NCBI GenBank assembly: GCA_035726825.1
Contig: JALNTX010000008.1
Coordinates: 186,001-250,000, forward strand
DNA from: Pseudocitrobacter sp913778145
GTDB lineage: Bacteria; Pseudomonadota; Gammaproteobacteria; Enterobacterales; Enterobacteriaceae
DNA length: 64,000 bases
Reading direction: 5' to 3'
Positions 52,328-59,827 of the stretch are shown here, piece after piece. Both the position numbers and the translations under genes were made by a program. The notes under the pieces were generated by a model. That model made no database searches, was not told where the DNA came from, and saw only the letters and a list, made by a program, of their open reading frames with translations. Each line of letters starts with the position of its first letter. Within the stretch, counting starts at the first letter, position 1.

Positions 52328-52993
52328 ATGTTGCAGGGATGCCTTTTTTTAATTTACGGCGCGGGATACTCATTAATTCAGGCAGCGCATTCATTTTTCT
52401 TGCTGGTAATACCCGTAGTTGCGGCTGAACAGTGGCCAACAATTCAGGAACGCCATCTACAAATAATTCAAACCCGCCATACCCCTCTGCGCGAAGAGCC
52501 TATTTTGCTGGCGACAGGCGAGAAACGTTACGTGTTGGGATGTATGCATACACCACAGGCCGAGCTCTATCAGGGAAACTGGGGGGCGTTTTCTGGCATG
52601 TTTCAATGCAAACTTATTGATTTAAAAGATGGCGCCGATATTTTACAGCCCGCGGATAAATGGGGAAGTACCGTTACGCGCGCCCGTTTTTATCACTATG
52701 AAGTGATGGGGGGCTGCCGCGATCATCAATGGTATGGGCATCGTCGCGAGTTTCATGTTCGTGGCATGAAAGTGGTGCTGGATATTGCCGATTTTGTTCC
52801 GGGCAGCACGATTCAAACATTTTACGATGACTATCGCTTCACGCTAGATGTGCAGGTGACGAACGACAAATCGGCGACTTCCGCATGGGGAGGGTATGCC
52901 CCGGAAATATGTCGTGTGGACAACGAATACATTGATAAGCACGGAAAGCTTCAGGGTAAGGTGTTCATCATTGGTGGCGCTAATGCTTTTTAA
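52328..52993 (+). CDS. Exported protein of unknown function, probable frameshift in signal peptide
   Basis: I do not recognise this family. From the ATG at 52328 it has 221 residues: a hydrophobic leader ending LLVIPVVAA, then a mature part of about 185 residues with four cysteines (LGCMH, FQCKL, GGCRD, EICRV), probably two periplasmic disulfides. Two oddities suggest damage. The leader has no Lys or Arg before the cleavage site. A strong AGGAGG is six bases from another ATG at 52324, whose frame gives NLRRGILINSGSAFIF and then dies at 52426. Removing one T from the T5 run at 52394-52398 joins that frame to LLVIPVVAA, making an ideal signal peptide. The gene may thus be off, weakly expressed, or slippage-controlled. 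Confidence 0.6.
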   Translation: MLQGCLFLIYGAGYSLIQAAHSFFLLVIPVVAAEQWPTIQERHLQIIQTRHTPLREEPILLATGEKRYVLGCMHTPQAELYQGNWGAFSGMFQCKLIDLKDGADILQPADKWGSTVTRARFYHYEVMGGCRDHQWYGHRREFHVRGMKVVLDIADFVPGSTIQTFYDDYRFTLDVQVTNDKSATSAWGGYAPEICRVDNEYIDKHGKLQGKVFIIGGANAF

Positions 52994-53006
52994 TAAAGCG
53001 AAGAAA

Positions 53007-53723
53007 ATGAGCAGAGGATTAATTCTGTTTTGGCTGACAGTGTCAATGAGTCCGCTTTGGGCACAAACGCCATGCAGCGGTATCGATCGCGATTTAGGGC
53101 TGTCGCCGGAGCAGATTGTGAGAATGAAGGAAAACATTAGCCCACAGGTTTTCTCCACCGACCTTGAAATTTTAAACGTTTTCAAAGAACAGGGGGGGTC
53201 AGTCCTGTCAATTAATCCTAACAAGGCCGAACCTGCTTATCTCTTTTTCTCCAGTGATTTACTGACTTCGCACTATGTTGGGCTTTGGGCTGGGGCGTAT
53301 GGGGAGATGACACGTTCAGAGCTCGTGGTGGCATTTCAAAAAGAAGCAGCAGGTATCCCTGAAAATTTAGCCCAGTGTGTTGCATGGTTTCTCACTGACA
53401 GGGGAAAACTAACGGGTGTTTTTTCCAGCATGGAGAGTCATCCTGACACCGCCGATATTTTGGGCGATGAAATGATAATTTCTCAGGCTGAAGGCGCTAA
53501 ATACTGGGTGGTTTTTCAGCATGCCGAAGGGGCGGTAATACAGCCATATGTTGCACCCGTAAAGGTTGATAGCGCAACAGGGCATTTCAGCTTCCACCTT
53601 CCTGAACCGATGGCATCCTGGGGCGAGTTTCATGGCAGGAGCACCGAGGAGGATGAACTGATCGGCACATTCGATAACGGCTACTCCGTAAAACTGCCGC
53701 GTAAAGCAAGCTTTTGGCAATAA
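53007..53723 (+). CDS. Exported protein of unknown function
   Basis: A 238-residue protein not recognised by family. The signal peptide MSRGLILFWLTVSMSPLWA ends before QTPC; the mature part has two cysteines (QTPC and LAQC), a long run of mixed alpha/beta character and a C-terminal SFHLPEPMASWGEFHGRS. The ATG at 53007 follows the previous gene's stop by 13 bases with GAAG nearby; an in-frame ATG at 52983 overlaps the previous gene and gives a longer basic n-region (MLFNKAKK), also plausible. It shares a transcript with the gene before it. Base composition is visibly more AT-rich than the backbone. Periplasmic location is inferred only from the signal peptide. Confidence 0.65.
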   Translation: MSRGLILFWLTVSMSPLWAQTPCSGIDRDLGLSPEQIVRMKENISPQVFSTDLEILNVFKEQGGSVLSINPNKAEPAYLFFSSDLLTSHYVGLWAGAYGEMTRSELVVAFQKEAAGIPENLAQCVAWFLTDRGKLTGVFSSMESHPDTADILGDEMIISQAEGAKYWVVFQHAEGAVIQPYVAPVKVDSATGHFSFHLPEPMASWGEFHGRSTEEDELIGTFDNGYSVKLPRKASFWQ

Positions 53724-53745
53724 GCTACTGCCGACGATGACATCC

Positions 53746-53778
53746 AAAATAGGCCACAGGCTTTTACCCCTGCGGCCT
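53746..53778 (-). terminator. ldr-2 terminator
   Basis: Minus strand AGGCCGCAGG...CCTGTGGCCT then ATTTTGG; the T-run is broken by one A, so it may be leakier than in copy 1. Confidence 0.78.
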
Positions 53779-53826
53779 GTTTCGGGCGCATAATGTCATG
53801 ACGACAGCCTGACGCCCGCCTTCACG

Positions 53827-53934
53827 TTACTTCCTGTTACGCCACCAGCCGACAATCGCTGCGGTGATAATACCTGCAAGGATTGGGGCTGCAAGGTCGT
53901 GCCAGAACATCACGCTAAGCTGCACGAGCGTCAT
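53827..53934 (-). CDS. ldr: Ldr-family type I toxin peptide (copy 2)
   Basis: A 35-residue Ldr toxin peptide, MTLVQLSVMFWHDLAAPIL to WWRNRK, two residues different from copy 1 and closer to E. coli LdrA at position 14. Same layout: hydrophobic membrane helix with a basic tryptophan-rich tail, terminator close downstream, and an Rdl RNA opposite the leader. Confidence 0.93.
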   Translation of the reverse strand: MTLVQLSVMFWHDLAAPILAGIITAAIVGWWRNRK

Positions 53935-53945
53935 AGAGCCGCCTA

Positions 53946-53974
53946 TTGTCATGACAACGTTTCGCGGCTATTCT
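53946..53974 (+). promoter_or_regulatory. rdl-2 promoter
   Basis: TTGTCA-N17-TATTCT; the -10 is one base closer to consensus than in copy 1. Confidence 0.72.
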
Positions 53975-53980
53975 TGAACT

Positions 53981-54046
53981 GTTGAGGATCAAGGTTAGCC
54001 CCCGTAATGTTGTCAGGTTCACACCTTACAATGTGCGGGGGTTCTC
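53981..54046 (+). ncRNA. rdl: Rdl-type antisense antitoxin RNA (copy 2)
   Basis: About 66 bases opposite the ldr-2 leader, ending in CCCCCG...GCGGGGG followed by TTCTCTCTTT. The terminal T-run is less perfect than in copy 1 (TTC in place of TTTT). Confidence 0.8.
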
Positions 54047-54322
54047 TCTTTCCAGCAACCAATGCCGCCGGGGATCAAGCCCCCGCAACACTGCGCCTCA
54101 CCGGAAGATTCCGGCTTGGTGCAGATTCTACGACGCCTGCTTTACTCACTTCATTCTCAATATACGCGCAATGCGAAAGCGCTTCCGGCTTTTCTGCACC
54201 TGTTTCATTCATTTCGTCATTACGCCCGGCGTTGCTCGCAATTTACCTGTTAAGATAACATTTTTGGGTTTATAAACAGCGCACACAGCGATATCGCTCG
54301 ATTAATCAGGGAAGTTAATTAA

Positions 54323-54799
54323 TTGAATATAAGTATATTTATGGCGACAGGTATATTGCTTACGCCGAATGCGGGGGTGGCTCAAATTTCAGCGCACCAG
54401 CAACGCACGCTCGCGTTCGCGGAACATGCCATCGTACAGGGGAAAGGCGCTGAAACAGAGTTGGGTTTGGCTGTAATTGGCGAAGGTAATGGCCCTCAGT
54501 CATTACAGTTTCTAGCCGAGCTTGTCCGCTGACAGAGAGGTATGGATGCAGGTAATGGAGAGTCGTATACCTGTTACTTACTGAGCAAAGGTAAAACGAT
54601 ATTGCCTTATCTCGAGCGTCTTGATCCGGTAGCCCTGCATGAGCGATGTGTGACTGAGTTTAATGAGGGCAAGTATGGTTTAACAGCCAGTGACAATCTG
54701 GAATCTGTTTGTCGCAGTGAGACACATATTCGCGCTGCAAATGTGCAGATCATTGCAGGAATACGCGATGGCGTTAGCTGTAATGATGAAGACGGGTGA
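54323..54799 (+). pseudogene. Exported protein gene interrupted by an in-frame TGA
   Basis: Two open stretches lie in the same frame, 54323-54532 (69 codons) and 54542-54799, split only by TGA at 54530-54532. Reading through gives about 158 residues: a leader ending NAGVAQ, then QQRTLAFAEHAIVQGKGAETELGL, and a C-terminal half with three cysteines (YTCYLL, ERCVTEF, ESVCRSE) ahead of a final SCNDEDG. A single CGA-to-TGA change would explain it. The start is a TTG with AGGGAAG eight bases upstream. Family unknown. It lies just after LDR copy 2 and looks like a decayed member of the same exported-protein island. Confidence 0.6.
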
Positions 54800-54804
54800 T
54801 GGAC

Positions 54805-54834
54805 AAAAAAGCCGCAGGATTTTACCCCTACGGC
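54805..54834 (-). terminator. chaA terminator, LDR-like
   Basis: Minus strand GCCGTAGG...CCTGCGGC stem followed by six T, 33 bases after the chaA stop. The stretch closely resembles the ldr terminators (shared TTTTACCCCT loop and CGGCCTG), suggesting a remnant of a third LDR. Confidence 0.8.
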
Positions 54835-54866
54835 CTGATTCGGAAACTTGATGCCAGGTAAGATGA

Positions 54867-55967
54867 TCAGGCAAATATGGTCATCAGATAGGCGGCAAAC
54901 AGCGCCAGATGCGCGGCCCCGTTTAGTACATTGGTACGTCCGGTGGAGAACGAGATTTGACACAGCACTAATGACGCGACCATGACAATCATTTCCGGCG
55001 CGCCGAGCCCGAACATCAGTTCATTACCGGTCATCCAGGCAATCAGCGTTACGACCGGGACGGTCAATGAGATCGTTGCCAGCACCGATCCAAAGAACAG
55101 GTTCATCGCACGTTGTACCTGATTATTCAGCACAGCTTTAAGTGCGCCCAGGCCTTCCGGTGACAGAATCAATAACGCCACCAGGAATCCGGTAAACGCG
55201 ACAGGGGCATTCAGGCTGGTGAGCAGCGTTTCCAGTGGGTTGGCGTTCATCTTGGTAACGGCAATGACCGCAATCAGGTGAACAATCAGCCACGACGCAT
55301 GCCACAGGTTGCTGTGGGCAGAAGGTTTGCCATGATGCGGATCGTCATCGTCGCCGTCATCTTCATGCTCGTAAACAAATAAGCTCTGGTGGGTTTTGGT
55401 CTGGATTAGCAGGAAAACGCCATACATCGCTGCGGAAATAAGCGCCACCATAAGAGATTGGCCAATGCTAAAGTTTGCGCCCGGCAGCGCCATCGGAAAG
55501 ACCAGGACAATAATCGCCAGCGGGAAGAGGGCGATAAGATACTGTTTAATGCCGAACAGATTGACGTACTGCGTCGCAAATTTGCGCCCGCCCAGCAATA
55601 GTGAGAAGCCCACCAGGCCGCCGGTAACAATCATAATGATGGAGTAGAGCGTGTCACGCATCAGCGTCGGCGCGGCATCGCCCGTCGCCATCAGCGCGGA
55701 AATCAGGCTCACTTCCAGAATAACTACGGAAAGGCTCAGGATAAGGGAGCCATAGGGTTCACCCAGGCGATGCGCCAGCACGTCGGCGTGGCGAACAACG
55801 CTGAATGCGCTGCTGAGAATACCAATAAGCGCCAGGATATTTATCCCGACAACGACTGGCAATGATTGACTACTTCCCCAGAAGAACAATATTGCCAGCG
55901 CAATAACCGGGAAAATGAGAGAAGTCTCCTTATGGCGGGTTTTTACCGCCTCTTGTACATGCGTCAT
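54867..55967 (-). CDS. chaA: Na+(K+,Ca2+)/H+ antiporter ChaA
   Basis: A 366-residue CaCA-family inner-membrane antiporter expelling sodium, calcium or potassium at alkaline pH. Two inverted membrane halves: the first holds EPYGSLILSLSVVILEVSLI, the second APVAFTGFLVALLILSPEGLGALKAVLNNQVQRAMNLFFGSVLATISLT. A cytoplasmic acidic loop EHEDDGDDDDPHH separates them. The ATG at 55967 has GGAG six bases upstream and matches E. coli length; the ATG two codons earlier is too close to it. Divergent from chaB. Confidence 0.96.
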   Translation of the reverse strand: MTHVQEAVKTRHKETSLIFPVIALAILFFWGSSQSLPVVVGINILALIGILSSAFSVVRHADVLAHRLGEPYGSLILSLSVVILEVSLISALMATGDAAPTLMRDTLYSIIMIVTGGLVGFSLLLGGRKFATQYVNLFGIKQYLIALFPLAIIVLVFPMALPGANFSIGQSLMVALISAAMYGVFLLIQTKTHQSLFVYEHEDDGDDDDPHHGKPSAHSNLWHASWLIVHLIAVIAVTKMNANPLETLLTSLNAPVAFTGFLVALLILSPEGLGALKAVLNNQVQRAMNLFFGSVLATISLTVPVVTLIAWMTGNELMFGLGAPEMIVMVASLVLCQISFSTGRTNVLNGAAHLALFAAYLMTIFA

Positions 55968-56253
55968 GTCCATCTCCGTTAGTGCAGGTGTTTATAATTA
56001 TATACTTAGAATATTTCTAAACGTCACAGCATAAGTCTATAAATTAACAGACCGCGTCTTATATTTAACGTTTTTTTACTAAAATTTACCCTGCCAGATA
56101 ACTTTTATTCAGAAGTGATGAAATTAAGAGTTAATCCATTTTTATCCTTATTTAACATTGCGTTATTCCTGTGTGATGAGTATTTATCTGAATAGAATTT
56201 TTGCCGTCAGATAGTGAGCCATACTTACTCAGTAACCACTCACAGGAGGCCTT

Positions 56254-56484
56254 ATGCCTTATAACAGTAAATCTGACTTACCCGATAGCGTGCAACATGT
56301 GCTGCCTGCGCATGCACAGGAGATCTACAAAGAAGCGTTTAACAGCGCGTGGGAACAATACAAAGATAAATCCGACCGTCGCGATGATGCCAGCCGTGAA
56401 GAGACTGCGCACCGTGTGGCCTGGGCTGCTGTAAAACATGACTATGAAAAAGGAGACGATGATAAATGGCACAAAAAGAAATAG
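56254..56484 (+). CDS. chaB: ChaB-family protein
   Basis: A 76-residue basic cytoplasmic protein, one ChaB domain (SDLPDSVQHVLPAHAQEIYKEAFNSAWEQYKD) and a C-terminal HRVAWAAVKHDYEKGDDDKWHKKK. Named a regulator of ChaA in E. coli, though a mechanism is unproven. AGGAGG lies before the ATG. An inverted repeat GTGAG...CTCAC at 56214-56243 just upstream might be a control site. The 286-base chaA/chaB gap is otherwise AT-rich and empty. Confidence 0.94.
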   Translation: MPYNSKSDLPDSVQHVLPAHAQEIYKEAFNSAWEQYKDKSDRRDDASREETAHRVAWAAVKHDYEKGDDDKWHKKK

Positions 56485-56699
56485 GCCAATAGCACGATTA
56501 TCCTACAGCCCTTCGGCACGGTTTATTACTCTTGCGAACGGATACGCAATTGCTTATTGTTCATGAAAGCTGGATAATATTTAAGCAATAAACACTCAAG
56601 GAAAGGCAAATGCTAATGAGAATTTGCCTGGTTCGCTATTAGCCCAAACCAGAGGTCTGAATAATACGCACGGACGTGACGCAGTGGCGGAGGTTGAAA

Positions 56700-57380
56700 G
56701 TGATTACACGTGATTTCTTAATGAAGGCGGATTGCACAACAGCGTTTGGCGCTATTGAGGAATCGCTACTCTGGTCAGCGGAGCAACGCGCCGCGTCGCT
56801 GGCTGCTACGCTGGCCTGCCGACCAGACGATGGCCCAGTATGGATTTTCGGCTATGGCTCGCTGATGTGGAACCCGGCGCTGGAATTTACCGACTCCTGC
56901 ACGGGGACACTGGTCGGCTGGCACCGCGCTTTCTGTTTACGTCTGACCGCCGGGCGCGGTACCGCCTGTCAGCCGGGTCGTATGCTCGCGTTGAAAGAAG
57001 GTGGGCGCACGACGGGTATCGCCTACCAGTTACCGCAGGCGACGGTGGAAGATGAGCTTTCTCTGCTATGGAAACGCGAAATGATCACCGGCTGCTATTT
57101 ACCTACCTGGTGCAAACTGGAATTGGACGACGGGCGCACAGTAAACGCGTTGGTATTTATTATGGATCCGCGCCATCCGCAATACGAAGCGGACACCAGC
57201 GTACAGGTGATAGCGCCGTTAATCGCCGCGGCGAGCGGCCCGCTGGGAACCAACGCACAGTATCTTTTTTCGCTGGATGAAGAGTTACAGAAGCTCGGGA
57301 TGCCCGATGAAGGGCTAAATGACTTAATTAAAAACGTTCGCGGTCTGTTGGGCATTCATCCGCAACCGGGTCTGGCATAA
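56700..57380 (+). CDS. chaC: Glutathione-specific gamma-glutamylcyclotransferase ChaC
   Basis: A 226-residue enzyme degrading glutathione to 5-oxoproline and Cys-Gly in the cytoplasm. The substrate loop FGYGSLMWNP (about residue 49) and KREMITGCYLPTW (about 120) define the ChaC family; the catalytic glutamate lies in the first half. Translation starts at a GTG with CGGAGG six bases upstream, aligned with E. coli MITRDFLM; an earlier GTG eight codons upstream is rejected. In E. coli a shorter gap separates it from chaB; here 215 bases with no other gene. Confidence 0.93.
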   Translation: MITRDFLMKADCTTAFGAIEESLLWSAEQRAASLAATLACRPDDGPVWIFGYGSLMWNPALEFTDSCTGTLVGWHRAFCLRLTAGRGTACQPGRMLALKEGGRTTGIAYQLPQATVEDELSLLWKREMITGCYLPTWCKLELDDGRTVNALVFIMDPRHPQYEADTSVQVIAPLIAAASGPLGTNAQYLFSLDEELQKLGMPDEGLNDLIKNVRGLLGIHPQPGLA

Positions 57381-57385
57381 AAAAA

Positions 57386-57413
57386 CGCCCGGAAGTTTTT
57401 TAGCTTCCGGGCG
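57386..57413 (-). terminator. Terminator of the DUF1883-like gene
   Basis: CGCCCGGAAG...CTTCCGGGCG ten-bp stem, followed on the minus strand by a T-run; it may also slow chaC read-through. Confidence 0.85.
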
Positions 57414-57418
57414 CTTAC

Positions 57419-57652
57419 TCAGGCTGCAACATAGCTGATTGAGTGTTCAAGCGACTGGCTATGGCTGTCAATCAATACATTCCAGGTACCGCTATAAGGC
57501 ACCGTCAGATAGGCGCTCTCTTTATTTTGCACGCTCAGAATATCGCTGTTGCTGCTTTTCGCGCTCATTAAATGAATATGGCAGCGCTCTGAGCAGCGTA
57601 CCACGACTGTATCCCCACCAAATAACGTCAAACTTGCCTTTACCATCGCCAT
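57419..57652 (-). CDS. DUF1883-like protein
   Basis: A 77-residue small beta-rich protein. GGDTVVVRCSERCHIHLMS and the ending AYLTVPYSGTWNVLIDSHS resemble the DUF1883 domain, whose function is unknown. The ATG at 57652 starts right at the domain; a GTG 22 codons upstream (57718) keeps the frame open with no domain-like sequence. I know no such gene between chaC and ychN in E. coli K-12. It has its own terminator, so it is a single-gene unit convergent with chaC. Confidence 0.6.
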   Translation of the reverse strand: MAMVKASLTLFGGDTVVVRCSERCHIHLMSAKSSNSDILSVQNKESAYLTVPYSGTWNVLIDSHSQSLEHSISYVAA

Positions 57653-57915
57653 CTCAACCCCGAATCTCTCTGTAAATGCACTCCCTGCGACGGATATCCT
57701 GCGCGTGATGTTGTTCACAAATCACCCATTGATAACACCAAATAGGGAGGGGGGAGATGATGATTTCGATCAACAAATTTAAGAACGATTCAACAAAAGT
57801 GAGAATCTTCCTGAAACCTTTCAGCCAGGCGCGGAATTAACCACTTAACGCGCCCAGACGGGAATTTTATTCGGCTTTTGCCGGGGGATTTCAGTAAAGT
57901 CGACTCTATGACAGC

Positions 57916-58269
57916 TTAAAAAGTCAGCACTTTATCAGCCGCCAGCGTCCATTGCGCCAGTTCGACTAATGTACCGATTTCCACGCCATCAATGAGCGGT
58001 AGCGTGGTTATGCCGCGGCCATCGGTGCAGGTTTTGCACAGTTTTACCGGGACATTCTGTGCGGTGAGGATCTCCAGCATTTGCTGGATATTGTAGCCTT
58101 CCGCCGGTTTTTGCCCGCGTAATCCGGCGGTAACGGCATCAGACATTAAGAACAGTTTCAGGTCAAGCTCACCCTGTTGTTCGCGCAGGGCAATGGCGAG
58201 GCGTAGGCTGTTGAAGAGGGATTCGCTACCGTAGGCAGCACCGTTGGCGACGATCACAATATGTTGCAT
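57916..58269 (-). CDS. ychN: DsrE/F-family sulfur-relay-like protein YchN
   Basis: A 117-residue protein with the DsrE/F-like fold that forms hexamers in E. coli. Cysteines in KLCKTCTDGRG resemble sulfur-relay sites, but the role is unknown. The ATG at 58269 follows AAGGA and opens MQHIVIVANGAAYGSES, matching the family; an ATG six codons upstream is rejected. Divergent from ychO. Confidence 0.94.
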   Translation of the reverse strand: MQHIVIVANGAAYGSESLFNSLRLAIALREQQGELDLKLFLMSDAVTAGLRGQKPAEGYNIQQMLEILTAQNVPVKLCKTCTDGRGITTLPLIDGVEIGTLVELAQWTLAADKVLTF

Positions 58270-58426
58270 CTTGATTCCTTTACACATTTTGCGAGTGAAA
58301 GCCTATGGTACCGCGCCGGGTTACTGCATCCAACATCTGGATTGAGCGATAGGTTAATCGCGCCAGAATTTTCCCGAAATTTTCCTTAAGGCTGAAATGG
58401 TTGAGTAAACGCGATAAACTGAAAAG

Positions 58427-59827
58427 ATGCTTTTAGTCTCACGTTTTCGTTCTCCATTCTTGATGTTATTGCTGCTGGCAAGTGCCAGTGGCGCTGCGCG
58501 TTCATCTTTTATCCAGCAGGCTGAAAATCCTTTCGACAATAATCAGGATAACCTTCCCAATCTCGGCATGGCGAAAGAGGGTAATGACGGTGAAAAACAT
58601 CTCGCCGAAATGGCAAAAGCCTTCGGTGAAGCCAGCATGGTCGATAACGGGCTGGATACCGGCGAGCAGGCGCGAATGTTTGCGCTGTCTCAAATCCGCG
58701 ATCGGGTGAGCGGTGAGGTGAACCAGACGCTGGAAAACTGGCTGTCGCCCTGGGGCAATACCAGCGTGGCATTGCAGGTGGATGACGACGGCGGTTTTAC
58801 CGGCAGCCATGGCAGCTGGTTTGTACCGTTACAGGATAAATGGGATTACCTCACCTGGAGTCAGGTAGGGGTGGCGCAGCAAGATGAAGGGCTGATTGGC
58901 AATGTAGGGCTTGGCCAGCGTTGGGTCGCCGGGAAATGGCTGCTGGGATACAACACTTTTTATGACAATCTGCTCGATGAAAATCTCGATCGCGGCGGGT
59001 TAGGCGCGGAAGCGTGGGGCGAATATCTGCGTTTTTCCGCGAACTACTACCAGCCGTTGCGAACCTGGTCCAACACCGAAGAGACGCTACAGCAACGCAT
59101 GGCGCGCGGCTACGATGTCACTGCCCAGGCGTGGATCCCCTCTTATCATCACATCAACACCAGCCTGAGTCTGGAGCAATATTTTGGCGATAATGTCGAT
59201 CTGTTCCATAGCGGTACGGGGTATCACAACCCGGTCGCCGTCTCGCTGGGGCTAAACTATACGCCAGTGCCGCTGGTGACTTTCAGTGCACAGCATAAGC
59301 AGGGTGAGAGCGGCGTTAGCCAGAATAATTTGGGGATGAAACTCAACTATCGCTTTGGCGTGCCGTTGAAAAAACAGTTACAGGCCGATGAGGTCGCGAT
59401 AACGCGCTCCCTGCGCGGTAGCCGCTACGATAGCCCGGAGCGTAATGCTTTGCCGGTGATGGAGTCGCGGCAGCGTAAAGACTTAACCGTGTACCTGGCG
59501 ACGCCGCCGTGGGATCTCAGCGGTGGCGAAACGGTGCAGCTCAAATTGCAAATCCGTAGTCTGCACGGGATTAAATCACTGAGCTGGCAGGGCGATACCC
59601 AGGCGCTGAGCCTGACGCCGCCGGCCTCGCGCGAGAGTGCGGACGGCTGGAGCATTATTCTGCCTGCCTGGGATTACAGTGAGGGCGCCAGCAACCGCTG
59701 GCATTTGCACGTAGTGGTTGAGGACAAACACGGTCAGCGTGTGTCGTCGAATGAGATTACCTTGTCACTGACCGAGCCGCTTGTCAGCTTCCCGGAAGGC
59801 GGGAATGGCTGGCAAGCGAATCCTTAG
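58427..59827 (+). CDS. ychO: Inverse autotransporter/invasin-like protein YchO
   Basis: A 466-residue protein with an N-terminal signal peptide (to about SASGAARS), an intimin/invasin-type beta domain (about 60-330; NPFDNNQDNLPNLGMAKEG, GNTSVALQVDDDG, VGLGQRWVAGKWLLGYNTFYDNLLDENLDRGGLGAEAWGEYL, FHSGTGYHNPVAVSLGLNYTPVPLV) and a C-terminal extracellular Ig-like domain (about 340-460; LTVYLATPPWDLSGGETVQLKLQIRS). Much shorter than true invasins, the same size as E. coli YchO. A role in adhesion is likely but unproven. The stop overlaps the narL stop region by four bases (convergent). Confidence 0.93.
   Translation: MLLVSRFRSPFLMLLLLASASGAARSSFIQQAENPFDNNQDNLPNLGMAKEGNDGEKHLAEMAKAFGEASMVDNGLDTGEQARMFALSQIRDRVSGEVNQTLENWLSPWGNTSVALQVDDDGGFTGSHGSWFVPLQDKWDYLTWSQVGVAQQDEGLIGNVGLGQRWVAGKWLLGYNTFYDNLLDENLDRGGLGAEAWGEYLRFSANYYQPLRTWSNTEETLQQRMARGYDVTAQAWIPSYHHINTSLSLEQYFGDNVDLFHSGTGYHNPVAVSLGLNYTPVPLVTFSAQHKQGESGVSQNNLGMKLNYRFGVPLKKQLQADEVAITRSLRGSRYDSPERNALPVMESRQRKDLTVYLATPPWDLSGGETVQLKLQIRSLHGIKSLSWQGDTQALSLTPPASRESADGWSIILPAWDYSEGASNRWHLHVVVEDKHGQRVSSNEITLSLTEPLVSFPEGGNGWQANP

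Larger units (their letters stand above)
53743..54244 (-). repeat. Long direct repeat LDR copy 2
   Basis: Second copy of the unit at 51764-52266, same orientation, about 1.98 kb downstream. Few substitutions over the first 400 bases, all toxin and antitoxin parts intact, then divergence in the last 100 bases. Confidence 0.93.

Noticed and set aside
51764..54244. LDR copies as insertion sequences or a composite transposon
   Set aside because: No transposase, no terminal inverted repeats or target duplications; contents match known Ldr/Rdl loci.
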